Assembly (NCBI GenBank): GCA_947383145.1
Contig: CANDCH010000005.1
Location: 46,427-110,426 of the forward strand
Direction: 5' to 3'
DNA length: 64,000 nucleotides
Source of the DNA: an uncultured bacterium
Lineage (GTDB): Bacteria > Bacillota > Clostridia > Oscillospirales > Oscillospiraceae
The number at the start of each line of letters is the position of its first letter. Within the stretch, counting starts at the first letter, position 1. The notes below the pieces were generated by a model, which was not told where the DNA came from, did no database searches, and worked only from the letters and a program-made list of their open reading frames with translations. This document shows positions 17,565 to 25,583 of this stretch, piece by piece. The position numbers and the translations under genes are program-made.

Positions 17565-18287
17565 ATGACGCCGCAGGAACAATTGCAGCAGTGGATTCAG
17601 GGCAGCGATAACATCGTTTTTTTCGGCGGGGCGGGCGTGTCCACCGAGAGCGGCATCCCCGATTTTCGGAGCGTGGACGGCCTGTACAATCAGCGGTATG
17701 ACCAGCCGCCGGAGACCATTCTGAGCCACACCTACTTTGTTGGAAATACGGAGGAGTTTTACCGCTTTTACCGGGATAAGATGCTCTGCCTGGACGCCAA
17801 GCCCAACGCGGCCCACCGGGCGCTGGCGGAGCTGGAGCGGGCGGGCAGGCTGAAAGCGGTGGTGACCCAGAATATCGACGGCCTCCACCAGCTGGCGGGG
17901 AGCCGGACGGTATATGAGCTCCACGGCTCTGTCCACCGCAACTACTGCACCAAGTGCCGCGCCTTCTACGGCGTGGACTTTATCGCGGAGGGGAAGGGCG
18001 TGCCCCGCTGTCCCGCCTGCGGCGCCCTGGTGAAGCCGGACGTGGTGCTCTATGAGGAGGGGCTGGACCAGGACACCGTGGAGGGGGCTGTGCGGGCCAT
18101 TGCCAAAGCGGATGTGCTCATTGTGGGAGGAACCTCCCTGGTGGTGTACCCCGCCGCCGGGCTCATCAACTATTACCGGGGAAATAAGCTGGTGCTCATC
18201 AACCGGGACCCCACGCCCTATGACCGCGAGGCGGACCTGGTGATCCACGACTCCATCGGCAAAGTGCTGGGGGGGATTGCGCTGTGA
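17565..18287 (+). CDS. cobB: NAD-dependent protein deacylase (sirtuin)
   Basis: A 240-residue Sir2-family enzyme that removes acyl groups from lysine using NAD. NAD-binding motifs are [15 protein letters not shown] and [13 protein letters not shown], with catalytic His120 in ELHGS. A zinc ribbon has cysteines in NYCTKC and RCPACG. The Ala/Tyr/Arg cluster that marks sirtuin subclasses cannot be fully judged here, so deacetylase versus desuccinylase is open. RBS AAGGAGGGGG precedes ATG 17565. It overlaps the CPBP gene by GTGA, hence co-translation. Confidence 0.94.
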   Translation: MTPQEQLQQWIQGSDNIVFFGGAGVSTESGIPDFRSVDGLYNQRYDQPPETILSHTYFVGNTEEFYRFYRDKMLCLDAKPNAAHRALAELERAGRLKAVVTQNIDGLHQLAGSRTVYELHGSVHRNYCTKCRAFYGVDFIAEGKGVPRCPACGALVKPDVVLYEEGLDQDTVEGAVRAIAKADVLIVGGTSLVVYPAAGLINYYRGNKLVLINRDPTPYDREADLVIHDSIGKVLGGIAL

Positions 18288-19177
18288 AGACGGCCAGGGG
18301 AGCGCGCGCCGGGGAAATCCTGCTGGCGCTGCTGAAATCCGCCTGCTATCTGGGGCTGTTTTTGGGGATGCAGGTTTTGGTGATGCTGCCCACGGTGATT
18401 GCGGGCATCATAGAGGCCGGCCTGGACGGAGAACCAGGGGAGACATACGATTTGCTGTCTTCCGGCGCTCAGACCTATGCGTTGATATCCGGGCTGACGA
18501 CCATCGCCGTGGTGCTGCTGGTCTATCTTCTCCGGCGAAAAAAGCTCAGCGAGGCGCTGTGGCTGCGCCGGGTGGACGGGCGGACGCTGTGGACGGGGGC
18601 GGCCCTGGCCCCGGCGCTGTTTCTGGTGGTAAATCTAGTGCTGATGGCCTTGCCGGAGGCGTGGACGGAGAGCTATGAAGAGGCGGCCTCCGGCATATCC
18701 ACCGTCAGCTTGGTGGGCTTTATCGCCGTGGTTCTGGTGGCCCCGGTGGTGGAGGAGCTCATCTTCCGGGGACTGATGGTGAACCGGCTGAGCCGGGTGA
18801 TGCCTGGATGGCTGGCGGTGGTGCTGGCCGCCGCCGTGTTCGGAGTCTGCCATGGCCATCCGGTCTGGTCCGGCTACGCCTTTGTGCTGGGCTGCGTGTT
18901 TGGTTTTGTGGACCTGCGTGCGGGCTCCATCTGGCCGTCCATTCTGGGCCACATGGTGTTCAACAGCTTCAGCCAGGTTTTGAACCTCCTGCCCAAGAGC
19001 GAGGAGGGGACAGAGCTCCTCATTGGTGTGGGTGTGATTCTGCTCCTGGCCGTTGTGCTTCCCATTTTGGACCGCAGGGGAATCGCGGCCCTGTTCCGCC
19101 GCGCCCCCAGGACGGAGCCGGTTCGGGAGCTGTCCGCGGCCCCCGGCGTGTACGAGTTTGACCCCTGGGAGGAATAA
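18284..19177 (+). CDS. CPBP-family intramembrane metalloprotease
   Basis: A 297-residue polytopic membrane protein. The CPBP (Abi/CAAX-like) motifs are EELIFRGL, the second-helix histidine in VCHGHPVWSG and the third in LGHMVFN. This family includes Rce1-like prenyl-protein proteases and bacteriocin self-immunity proteins. GTG 18284 overlaps the sirtuin stop codon and the next residues KTARGARAG form a basic N-terminus. The substrate is unknown, and the link to sirtuin is positional only. A terminator follows. Confidence 0.87.
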   Translation: MKTARGARAGEILLALLKSACYLGLFLGMQVLVMLPTVIAGIIEAGLDGEPGETYDLLSSGAQTYALISGLTTIAVVLLVYLLRRKKLSEALWLRRVDGRTLWTGAALAPALFLVVNLVLMALPEAWTESYEEAASGISTVSLVGFIAVVLVAPVVEELIFRGLMVNRLSRVMPGWLAVVLAAAVFGVCHGHPVWSGYAFVLGCVFGFVDLRAGSIWPSILGHMVFNSFSQVLNLLPKSEEGTELLIGVGVILLLAVVLPILDRRGIAALFRRAPRTEPVRELSAAPGVYEFDPWEE

Positions 19178-19182
19178 ATGAG

Positions 19183-19211
19183 AAGCCCTCCGCTGTGCGC
19201 GGAGGGCTTTT
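19183..19211 (+). terminator. intrinsic terminator after CPBP gene
   Basis: AAGCCCTCCGC / GCGGAGGGCTT stem with a 5-base loop, followed by TT. Confidence 0.85.
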
Positions 19212-19248
19212 GCAATATATGTATTTATTGAATAACGATAAATAATAC

Positions 19249-19277
19249 TTGACAAACGATATGAACCGTGGTAAGCT
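19249..19277 (+). promoter_or_regulatory. promoter of DUF2975-XRE pair
   Basis: TTGACA (19249-19254), 17 bases, TAAGCT (19272-19277). This places transcription start near 19284 and excludes the in-frame starts before 19300. Confidence 0.7.
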
Positions 19278-19299
19278 CTGGGACAAGAGGTGGTTGAAT

Positions 19300-19854
19300 A
19301 TGGAACGGACTTCCGTGCAGAAGCTGGCCCGGATGCTGCGGATGATGATCCTGATCGTGTTTGCCTGCAATCTCATTGCCCTTCCCATCGCGCCGTCCCT
19401 GGTCTATTGGTACGCGAATCAGTGGGAGTTGGACTACCGCCTGGATATCGGAAACAGTATTCTGAGCCTTTGGCTGCATGGGTTACTCCGCGTGTGGAAA
19501 GACAGCGGCTATACCTTTATGCTGGCCCTGTTTCTGGTGGTCTGCGGCAGTTGCACCGCCGTCATTCTCTGGCAGGGGAAGCGGGTGTTGGACACGATCC
19601 TGCGGGGAGAGCCCTTCTCGCTGGACAATGCGGCCAATCTGCGGCGGGCGGCGGTGTGTTGCTTTCTCATCTCGGGGATGGCGCTGGTCCGGCTGGTTTG
19701 GGGGCTGCTAGATTATTTGGATCTCGACCCCCTGTTTAGCTACAACGCCCTGTTCGTCCCCATCTTCCTGATGGGCGGTCTGCTGTTCCTGGTCATGTCC
19801 GCCCTGTTCCGGCAGGCGGCGGAGCTCAAGGCGGAAAACGACCTGACCATCTAG
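19300..19854 (+). CDS. DUF2975-like membrane protein
   Basis: A 184-residue protein with four hydrophobic segments (about 14-38, 63-90, 112-138 and 150-175) and a short charged C-terminus. The layout and the adjacent small XRE regulator match DUF2975 (YoaS/YozG-type) pairs common in Bacillota. ATG 19300 is preceded by AGAGGTGG and lies downstream of the promoter. The biochemical role is unknown; the regulator next door probably controls this gene or is modulated by it. Confidence 0.75.
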   Translation: MERTSVQKLARMLRMMILIVFACNLIALPIAPSLVYWYANQWELDYRLDIGNSILSLWLHGLLRVWKDSGYTFMLALFLVVCGSCTAVILWQGKRVLDTILRGEPFSLDNAANLRRAAVCCFLISGMALVRLVWGLLDYLDLDPLFSYNALFVPIFLMGGLLFLVMSALFRQAAELKAENDLTI

Positions 19855-19864
19855 GGGGCGGCGT

Positions 19865-20092
19865 ATGGCGATTGTGGTAAACCTGGACGTGATGATGGCC
19901 AAGCGGAAGATGTCACTGGGGGAGCTGTCCCAGCGGGTGGACGTGACCATGGCCAACCTGTCCATTTTAAAGAACAACAAAGCCAAGGCGGTGCGGTTCT
20001 CCACTCTGGAGGCCATTTGTCAGGCGCTGGACTGCCAGCCGGGGGATATTTTGGAGTACCTCCCGGACAGCGGCGGGCAGGGAGAGGGCTGA
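19865..20092 (+). CDS. XRE-family transcriptional regulator (YozG-like)
   Basis: A 75-residue single-domain helix-turn-helix protein: DVMMAKRKMSLGELSQRV followed by the recognition region TMANLSILKNNKAKAVRF and the cap TLEAICQALDCQPGDILEY. It starts 11 bases after the DUF2975 gene, with GGGGGCG upstream, so both are on one transcript. It is likely an autoregulator of the pair. The operator is not evident. Confidence 0.88.
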   Translation: MAIVVNLDVMMAKRKMSLGELSQRVDVTMANLSILKNNKAKAVRFSTLEAICQALDCQPGDILEYLPDSGGQGEG

Positions 20093-20180
20093 CCGGCCGG
20101 CAACAAAACGGACAAAGCACCGCGTGACCGTTTCTGGCCTTGGGGCGGTTTTTGCGGCCAAATTTTGGGAGGCGCAATTC

Positions 20181-20627
20181 GTGAGAAGAACGCGAAAGCT
20201 GTTCTTGGCTGTTCTGCTGGCCGTGGCGCTGGCTGGCGCATCAATGTATGCCTGTTCGCCGCGGGGATCGGCGGCGGCGTTCCGATGGAACCGGGAGGCG
20301 TTTGCGCGGGCGGCGGCGGAGGCCCTTGCCGCCGGGAGCGGAGAAAACGTGGAGCGGCCCGCCGGTGTGAAAAGAATCGCGGTGGGACCCGACCCCACTG
20401 GGAGACAGAACTGTGTGGAGTTTGAGATGGGCGGAGCGGGGATGGGACCGTCCACCTCCTATTGGGGGGTGACGTTCAGCCTGGGCGGGCCGGTAGGTTT
20501 GGATATGGTGGCGCTGGACTATGCGCCGGACGGGGACGGCTGGTTGTGGGAGGAGTCCTCCGGGGACAACTGGAGCCGCGTGGTCTCCCTGGGAGAAAAC
20601 TGGTACTTTTACGAAATGCATTTTTAG
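20181..20627 (+). CDS. membrane-anchored/exported protein of unknown function
   Basis: A 148-residue protein with a basic N-terminus (RRTRK) and a hydrophobic segment to about residue 20, then a Cys before PRGS and an extracellular-looking, Trp/Gly-rich C-terminal half (SYWGVTFSLGG, WLWEESSGDNW). GTG 20181 has GGGAGG at 8 bases; an in-frame ATG at 20124 lacks a ribosome-binding site. The region before the Cys is not a canonical lipobox, so anchor versus cleaved signal peptide is open. It is followed after 11 bases by a lipoprotein gene, suggesting a two-gene exported module. No family is recognised. Confidence 0.65.
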   Translation: MRRTRKLFLAVLLAVALAGASMYACSPRGSAAAFRWNREAFARAAAEALAAGSGENVERPAGVKRIAVGPDPTGRQNCVEFEMGGAGMGPSTSYWGVTFSLGGPVGLDMVALDYAPDGDGWLWEESSGDNWSRVVSLGENWYFYEMHF

Positions 20628-20638
20628 GAGGATTCGGA

Positions 20639-21046
20639 ATGAAGCGGTTTTTAACCTTATGCCTCACGGCGTTTGCGGCGCTTTGGGCCCTGTCCGGCTG
20701 CGGGTGCGAAAACGGGGCGGAGGCCGATCTGGTGTTCGTCAACGATTCGGACGCGGTGATCGTGGAGGTGGTGTTGGTGTTCCAGGATCAGAACGGGGGA
20801 AGCCGGAACGCCGACAGCAGCCCTCTGCGGCGGGGGGACTCCTTCGGCTTTGAGGCGGGGGAGTACCCGGCCACGGTGTACGTGTACGACGCGGTTTTTG
20901 AGGGCTTCGGCCAGAAGGAACTGGCCCGCCATACGATTGACGAGGCTCCGCGGCCGGGGGAGCGGTGGTATGTCACCGCCCGGGACGGGGCGGGTGGGCT
21001 GGCCCTCTCCGCCAGTACGCAGCCGCCAGATCTGGAGGGAGCCTGA
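20639..21046 (+). CDS. small lipoprotein of unknown function
   Basis: A 135-residue protein with a clear lipoprotein signal: [20 protein letters not shown] then Cys (lipobox LSGC), so it should be anchored outside the membrane. The mature part looks like a beta-sandwich ([31 protein letters not shown]) with a Pro-rich end. AGGAGG precedes ATG 20639. It is encoded directly after the exported protein at 20181. No named family is recognised. Confidence 0.72.
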   Translation: MKRFLTLCLTAFAALWALSGCGCENGAEADLVFVNDSDAVIVEVVLVFQDQNGGSRNADSSPLRRGDSFGFEAGEYPATVYVYDAVFEGFGQKELARHTIDEAPRPGERWYVTARDGAGGLALSASTQPPDLEGA

Positions 21047-21053
21047 CGAAACC

Positions 21054-21082
21054 TTGCTTTTTGCAGGCGGGAGCGGTATAAT
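21054..21082 (+). promoter_or_regulatory. promoter of uridine phosphorylase
   Basis: TTGCTT (21054-21059), 17 bases, TATAAT (21077-21082). It overlaps an in-frame ATG at 21081, which therefore cannot be the start of the gene. Confidence 0.72.
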
Positions 21083-21113
21083 GGAGACAAATCAGAGGAA
21101 AAGAGGCGCGGCT

Positions 21114-21884
21114 ATGATCGCAGATGAGCGGCAATTTCATATTAATTGCAAGGCTGGAGACGTGGGGCGGTACTGCCTGCTCCCCGGCGACCCGGGGCGG
21201 TGCGGGAAGATCGCCCGGTATTTCGACAACCCAGTCCATGTGATGACCAACCGGGAGTATGTCACCTACACCGGAACACTGCTGGGGGAGAAGGTCACGG
21301 TTACCTCCACCGGCATCGGCGGGCCGTCCGCCGCCATCGCCATGGAGGAGCTGGCCAACCTCGGGGCGGATACCTTCGTCCGGGTGGGCACCTGCGGCGG
21401 TATCAAGCTGGAGGTGACCAGCGGCGATATCGTGGTGGCCACCGGCGCGGTCCGTATGGAGGGCGCCAGCCGGGAGTACGCCCCCATTGAGTTTCCCGCC
21501 GTGGCGGACTTCCAGGTGCTCACCGCGCTGGTGGACGCCGCCAGGGCGTCGGGCCGCCGCTGGCACGCGGGGGTGGTGCAGTGCAAGGACTCCTTCTACG
21601 GGCAGCACGCCCCGGAGCGTATGCCGGTGGCCTATGAGCTGCAAAGCAAATGGGAGGCGTGGAAGCGGCTGGGAGTGCTGGCCTCCGAGATGGAGAGCGC
21701 GGCGCTGTTCACGGTGGCGGCTCACCGGGGCGTGCGGTGCGGGTCCGCCTTCCACGTGATTTGGAATCAGGAACGCAACGCCGCCGGGCTGGACCAGATC
21801 CGGGACGAGGACACCGAGTCCGCCATCCGGGTAGGGGTAGAGGCGGTGAAGCTGCTTATTGAAAGAGATCGGGCGTTGGGCTGA
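21114..21884 (+). CDS. udp: uridine phosphorylase
   Basis: A 256-residue nucleoside phosphorylase (PNP/UDP family) splitting uridine with phosphate to uracil and ribose-1-phosphate. It shows [13 protein letters not shown], the phosphate/base site [24 protein letters not shown], the [10 protein letters not shown] insert typical of uridine phosphorylases and the ribose-binding Glu-Met-Glu in [13 protein letters not shown] 21114 lies downstream of its own promoter. It is apparently monocistronic and overlaps the convergent gene at its 3' end by 29 bases. Confidence 0.9.
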   Translation: MIADERQFHINCKAGDVGRYCLLPGDPGRCGKIARYFDNPVHVMTNREYVTYTGTLLGEKVTVTSTGIGGPSAAIAMEELANLGADTFVRVGTCGGIKLEVTSGDIVVATGAVRMEGASREYAPIEFPAVADFQVLTALVDAARASGRRWHAGVVQCKDSFYGQHAPERMPVAYELQSKWEAWKRLGVLASEMESAALFTVAAHRGVRCGSAFHVIWNQERNAAGLDQIRDEDTESAIRVGVEAVKLLIERDRALG

Positions 21885-22134
21885 TGAGGGCGTCGTAAAA
21901 ATCCGCCCTTGCCTCGGCCTGGGCGGGGGTCCGCTGCTGCCCCGGCTGGATGTCGTCGCTGACGGTGTTCAACGCCATCAGGGCCAGATTGCTGCGCATC
22001 AGGTCGAACAGAGAGGCAAGGATGGCCAGCTCGTCCGCCGTTTTGCCCTGGCCGATCCAGATGGCCAAGGCCGCGGCCACGGCCACCAGGTCGCCGCCCT
22101 GAGCCTGGGAATGGTTGAAATTACGGCATGGCAC
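21856..22134 (-). CDS. small DUF6774-like protein
   Basis: A 92-residue cytosolic protein with one helical hairpin: [20 protein letters not shown] then [21 protein letters not shown], a pattern I associate with the small DUF6774 proteins of gut clostridia. The end overlaps udp convergently. The ribosome-binding site (AGGGGGG about 11 bases before the ATG) is loosely spaced. Its coding sense is supported by the amphipathic helices and the shared context of this family, but function is unknown. Confidence 0.55.
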   Translation of the reverse strand: MPCRNFNHSQAQGGDLVAVAAALAIWIGQGKTADELAILASLFDLMRSNLALMALNTVSDDIQPGQQRTPAQAEARADFYDALISPTPDLFQ

Positions 22135-22184
22135 ACCGAACCCCCCTTTGCCCCAGTGTATGCGGGAACTGGGAAAAGGGCAAT

Positions 22185-22221
22185 AAAGGCCGCCGGAAAC
22201 GAAGAATTTCCGGCGGCCTTT
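22185..22221 (-). terminator. terminator of the GNAT gene
   Basis: A perfect 15-bp stem AAAGGCCGCCGGAAA with a 7-base loop, just after the minus-strand GNAT stop and followed on that strand by TTTATT. Confidence 0.88.
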
Positions 22222-22227
22222 GCCATT

Positions 22228-22788
22228 TTACAGCTGTTTCACATACCGCAGGTCTACGCAGACGGTGTTGTGTGGGAAGGGAATATCGGCGTGGGTGCCG
22301 TCCCAGGCGAAGCCGTGGGAGGCGTAAAACCTTCTGGCCCGTTCGTTCTCCCGCAGGACGAACACAAAGGCGTTTTGAAACCCTCCGGCCTTCATCCGGC
22401 GGCAGGCCTCCTCAAAGAGCAGCCCGCCATAGCCCCGGCCCCGCTCCTGGGGATGGGTGTAGAAGGAGGCGATCTCTCCCCAGCCGGCGTAGGCGGCGTT
22501 GTCAAAGGTACAGATATCGCCGGGGTTGTAGTTTACCGTCCGGGCCTTGCAGTAGTTGAGGCAGGACACGGGGGTGTCCCCCCGGTACAGAAGCAGGCCG
22601 TGGACGCCGTTTTGCGACTCATAGTTGGTGCGGAACACCTCCACCCAGCGGCCGTCGGTGATCTCGCTGGCCATATAGTCGGCGGGCAGGGCGTCCGCAT
22701 AGGTGTCCCGCCACCCTAACGCATGGATCAGGGACATGGCCCGGAAGTGCTCCTCGGTGCAGGCGTCTACAAAACGAAGCTCGTCCAT
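22228..22788 (-). CDS. GNAT-family N-acetyltransferase
   Basis: A 186-residue acetyl-CoA-dependent acyltransferase. The acetyl-CoA loop is ERGRGYGGLLFEEA (the Q/R-x-x-G-x-G/A pattern), preceded by the strand GWGEIASFYTHP and followed by RFYASHGFAWDGT. The start at 22788 has GGAGG upstream. It lies alone with its own terminator. The acceptor (amine, peptide or antibiotic) cannot be named. Confidence 0.9.
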   Translation of the reverse strand: MDELRFVDACTEEHFRAMSLIHALGWRDTYADALPADYMASEITDGRWVEVFRTNYESQNGVHGLLLYRGDTPVSCLNYCKARTVNYNPGDICTFDNAAYAGWGEIASFYTHPQERGRGYGGLLFEEACRRMKAGGFQNAFVFVLRENERARRFYASHGFAWDGTHADIPFPHNTVCVDLRYVKQL

Positions 22789-22806
22789 AAAAACCTCCCA
22801 AATGAG

Positions 22807-22836
22807 CGGACCCGCCCCGGCCGGGACGGGTCCGCG
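22807..22836 (-). other. GC-rich hairpin before GNAT gene
   Basis: GCGGACCCG pairs with CGGGTCCGC, extended by a C/G-rich inner stem with one G-T pair, 18 bases before the GNAT start codon on the minus strand. It could be the end of the structured non-coding element at 22937-23041, or a control hairpin of the GNAT mRNA. Confidence 0.45.
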
Positions 22837-22936
22837 GTGCGGCGGCAGTTCCCCTTGCCCGCCCTCGCTTCCAGTCAACGCATTGGTCGTGCGGTGTGCG
22901 CGGTAACAGTACGGTTATGCGCGGTCTGGGCGTTAC

Positions 22937-23041
22937 GATGCTGTGGGGGAATCGAACCCCCTGCGCCATGCCCATTGGCGTAATCCTGATCCGGCTCATT
23001 CTCAGCCGGGGAGATGCGTTCGCCCTAAAAGCTACCAACAC
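22937..23041 (-). ncRNA. tRNA-like/structured non-coding element (not a normal tRNA)
   Basis: On the minus strand this stretch holds a perfect T-arm-like hairpin (GGGGG, loop TTCGATT, CCCCC), two more hairpins (CCGGCT/AGCCGG and CGCCA/TGGCG) and a TTGGTAGC sequence like a tRNA D-loop. However, there is no matching acceptor stem, no anticodon loop with U33 and no CCA end. It may be a decayed tRNA or an unrelated structured RNA between the DIP1984 and GNAT genes. Confidence 0.25.
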
Positions 23042-23051
23042 GGCCGCCGCG

Positions 23052-23504
23052 TCAGATCAAGTCCGTAGCCCAGTTGGCGGCCTGGATGGTGTTGTCCAGC
23101 AGGCGCAGCTTCTTTGCCATCTGGTCCACCTGCTTTTGCAGCTCCCGCACGTTCACGGTGCTCAGCCACTTGATCTCGCTGCGCATTCCCCGGTGCCCCA
23201 GCTGGCTGGCGGACTGGGCCAGGTTCCGGTAGGAGCTGAGCTTTAGCGTCAGCGCGTCCCGCCGGGCCAGCAGCTCGGTGAGGCTCTCACCGTCCGCCTG
23301 CGTGCGGCAGTTGGTCAGATTGATCCGGGTGATGAGCTGCTCCAAATTGTCCACACATCCGTCCAGCTCTGCCAGCAGCTCTGCGGGGTCCTCAGAGGGG
23401 GATTCTCCCTCTTGCACAATTGCGTTATTGTTCAGCCGCTGCTGGAGCTGCTGAATCCGGCGGTTCAGGTCCGCCCGCTCCTGCAATGCCTCCGCCAATT
23501 TCAT
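23052..23504 (-). CDS. DIP1984-family protein (septicolysin-like)
   Basis: A 150-residue mostly coiled-coil protein: MKLAEALQERADLNRRI at the N-terminus, then QEGESPSEDPAELLAELD and the conserved C-terminal SEIKWLSTVNVRELQKQVD. These motifs match the DIP1984 family. It follows the dehydratase-like gene by 12 bases, so it belongs to the activase operon. The family has no established biochemical role; the septicolysin name is historical. Confidence 0.85.
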   Translation of the reverse strand: MKLAEALQERADLNRRIQQLQQRLNNNAIVQEGESPSEDPAELLAELDGCVDNLEQLITRINLTNCRTQADGESLTELLARRDALTLKLSSYRNLAQSASQLGHRGMRSEIKWLSTVNVRELQKQVDQMAKKLRLLDNTIQAANWATDLI

Positions 23505-23516
23505 GAAAAAACCTCC

Positions 23517-24815
23517 TTATACGCCCGCGCCCGCGGGCTCTTTTTCCGCCTCCTGCTTGGCCAGGGCCTTGGCGTTGGCCAGCATCAGCTTGATGCGGTT
23601 CTCCTGGTTGATCTTGGTGGCCCCGGGGTCGTAGTCGATGGCCACGATGTTGGAATAGGGGTAGTCGTCCTTCAGCTTGCGGATCATCCCCTTGCCAACG
23701 ATGTGGTTGGGCAGGCAGCCGAAGGGCTGGGTGCACACGATGTTGGGCACTCCGGAGTGGATGAGCTCCAGCATCTCGCCGGTGAGCAGCCAGCCCTCGC
23801 CCATTTTGTTACCGTCCCCCAGGTAGCCCCGGACCAGCTTGTGCATGTCCTCGAAGGTGCCGGGGGCCCGGAAGCGGGTCTTTTTCAGGGCGGCGATCAT
23901 GTCCCTCTGGCAGGCCTCGATGTACCCTTTGAAGATCTGGCAAAACTTCTTTTTGGCCCACAGCCCGCCGTAGATGTTCACATCCACCTCCCGGTTAAAG
24001 ATCTTGAAGATCATAAAGTCGGTGAGCCCGGGCACCACCGGCTCGGCCCCCTCGGACAGCAGGAAGTCCTCCAGATTGTTGTTGCCCAGGGGAGAGAACT
24101 TCACGTAAATTTCACCCACGACTCCCACTTTGACCTTTTCCTCGCCAGACACGGGGATGGCGGCGAAATCGGCCAGGATAGCGTCGAAATTGGACCGCAT
24201 CTGCTTGCGGCTCATGCCTCTGCCCGCCTGAAAGCCGTCGATCAGCTTTTTCTGCCATCGGTCCAGCATGGCGTCGGCGCCGCCGGGAGCGAGCTCATAG
24301 GGCCGCACCTGATTGGCGGCGTTCACCAGCAGGTCGCCGTACAGCATGGCGTAAATGAGCTTGCGCACCAAGGGCAGGGTGAGGGAGAAGCCGGGATTTT
24401 TCTCCAGCCCGGACAGATTCACCGAGATGACCGGGACGTATTCCAGCCCCGCCTTCTCCAGGGCCTTGCGCAGCAGGTGGATGTAGTTGGACGCCCGGCA
24501 GCCGCCCCCGGTCTGGGTGATGAACAGGGCCAGCTTATGGGGGTCGTACCCGCCGTTTTTGATGGCGTCGATGAGCTGGCCGATCACCAACAGGGCGGGG
24601 TAGCAGGTGTCGTTATGGACATACTTCAGCCCCTCGTCTATGATGCCCCGGTGGTTGGTGGTGAGCATATCCACCTTATAACCCTCCAGCTCCAGCAGCT
24701 GGCGGAACATGCCGAAGTGGACGGGAAGCATCTGGGGCATGAGGATGGTATACTCCTGCTTCATCTCCTTGGTAAAGAGGAGGCGTCCGTCCTTGTCGTA
24801 TTCCAGTTTTGCCAT
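23517..24815 (-). CDS. 2-hydroxyacyl-CoA dehydratase-like Fe-S protein
   Basis: A 432-residue protein of the HgdB/BcrC superfamily (COG3580/3581-like). Candidate Fe-S cysteines are Cys71 (NDTCYPALL), Cys106 (TGGGCRASN) and the pair in CTQPFGCLPNHIVG near the C-terminus. Family members receive electrons from an ATP-driven activase; one is encoded two genes upstream in the same operon. ATG 24815 has GGAG at 9 bases. The protein lacks a named substrate; dehydratase, reductase or double-cubane-cluster chemistry are all possible. Confidence 0.82.
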   Translation of the reverse strand: MAKLEYDKDGRLLFTKEMKQEYTILMPQMLPVHFGMFRQLLELEGYKVDMLTTNHRGIIDEGLKYVHNDTCYPALLVIGQLIDAIKNGGYDPHKLALFITQTGGGCRASNYIHLLRKALEKAGLEYVPVISVNLSGLEKNPGFSLTLPLVRKLIYAMLYGDLLVNAANQVRPYELAPGGADAMLDRWQKKLIDGFQAGRGMSRKQMRSNFDAILADFAAIPVSGEEKVKVGVVGEIYVKFSPLGNNNLEDFLLSEGAEPVVPGLTDFMIFKIFNREVDVNIYGGLWAKKKFCQIFKGYIEACQRDMIAALKKTRFRAPGTFEDMHKLVRGYLGDGNKMGEGWLLTGEMLELIHSGVPNIVCTQPFGCLPNHIVGKGMIRKLKDDYPYSNIVAIDYDPGATKINQENRIKLMLANAKALAKQEAEKEPAGAGV

Positions 24816-24842
24816 GGTCAAAAACTCCTTTCGCGGGGGAAG

Positions 24843-25583
24843 TCAGTTGCGGGAAAGCCAGTAGAGCGTCCCTTGCGAGAGGGTCATGCCAAGGGAGCGC
24901 TGGAGGGCCAGGGAGGGGGCGTTGCCCGTCACAACCTGGCCGAAGGGAGTGCGGCCCAGGGCCAGCTCCCGGTTGATCATGTACCGTTCCAGCACCGTGG
25001 CAAAACCCCGGCGGCGATATGGTGGGAACACCTCCAGCAGGCCGATGGAGCCCTCCGCGTGACGGCCCACGAAACCGGCCATCGCGTCCTCCAGGAAGCC
25101 GCCGAAAAGCTGTCCCCGCTCCAGAAGGGAACGGAGGTAGCCCTCCCCCTCCAGCTTGTAGTTTTCCGACACCTGGGGAAGGTCGTCCACATTGAGCTGC
25201 CGGATGGCCAGGGCGCTGTCCGGCATGGGGCAGGGACCGCCGCTCAGATAGGCCGCCTGAAAGCTGGCTCCCTCCAGAAAAAAGCCGGCGCCAAAGCGTT
25301 CTTGCAAAAGCGGGAGGTAAAAATCCTCATGGGCGGCGATCAGAAAATCGCCCCCATCGGGGATCAGGCCGCAGAGCAGGCGGGCGGCGTCCACACCGGC
25401 GCAGGACATGAGGTAGCTTCCAAAGCCCCCGGGACAGCCGGCGGCGGGAATGCCCACCAGGGCGGCGGAGGGGGAGGCGTGCAGGACGCACCCGAGGCCC
25501 CGCCGGACTGACTCAGTTATGTCCACATAGCGTACCGGATCCTGGCCGAACAGGGGCTGGCAGATGGACAGATCAGTGTTCAC
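24843..25583 (-). CDS. GNAT-like acetyltransferase in activase operon
   Basis: A 246-residue protein. The N-terminal half (about 1-120) is an unassigned domain; the C-terminal half is a GNAT fold with LLEVFPPYRRRGFATVLE as acetyl-CoA loop and GNAPSLALQRSLGMTL as the closing segment. It overlaps the activase gene by 11 bases and precedes the dehydratase-like gene, so all three are co-transcribed. It might modify or sense an acyl-CoA-related metabolite; this is inference. Confidence 0.75.
   Translation of the reverse strand: MNTDLSICQPLFGQDPVRYVDITESVRRGLGCVLHASPSAALVGIPAAGCPGGFGSYLMSCAGVDAARLLCGLIPDGGDFLIAAHEDFYLPLLQERFGAGFFLEGASFQAAYLSGGPCPMPDSALAIRQLNVDDLPQVSENYKLEGEGYLRSLLERGQLFGGFLEDAMAGFVGRHAEGSIGLLEVFPPYRRRGFATVLERYMINRELALGRTPFGQVVTGNAPSLALQRSLGMTLSQGTLYWLSRN

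Noticed and set aside
22937-23041. Functional tRNA gene on the minus strand
   Set aside because: The T-arm is perfect but no acceptor stem, anticodon loop with U33 or CCA end can be built, so it is kept only as a tRNA-like element.
23412-25511. 699-codon plus-strand frame over the dehydratase-like and GNAT genes
   Set aside because: Shadow of minus-strand genes that have family motifs, overlaps and start sites. The protein is repetitive in His/Gln/Gly.
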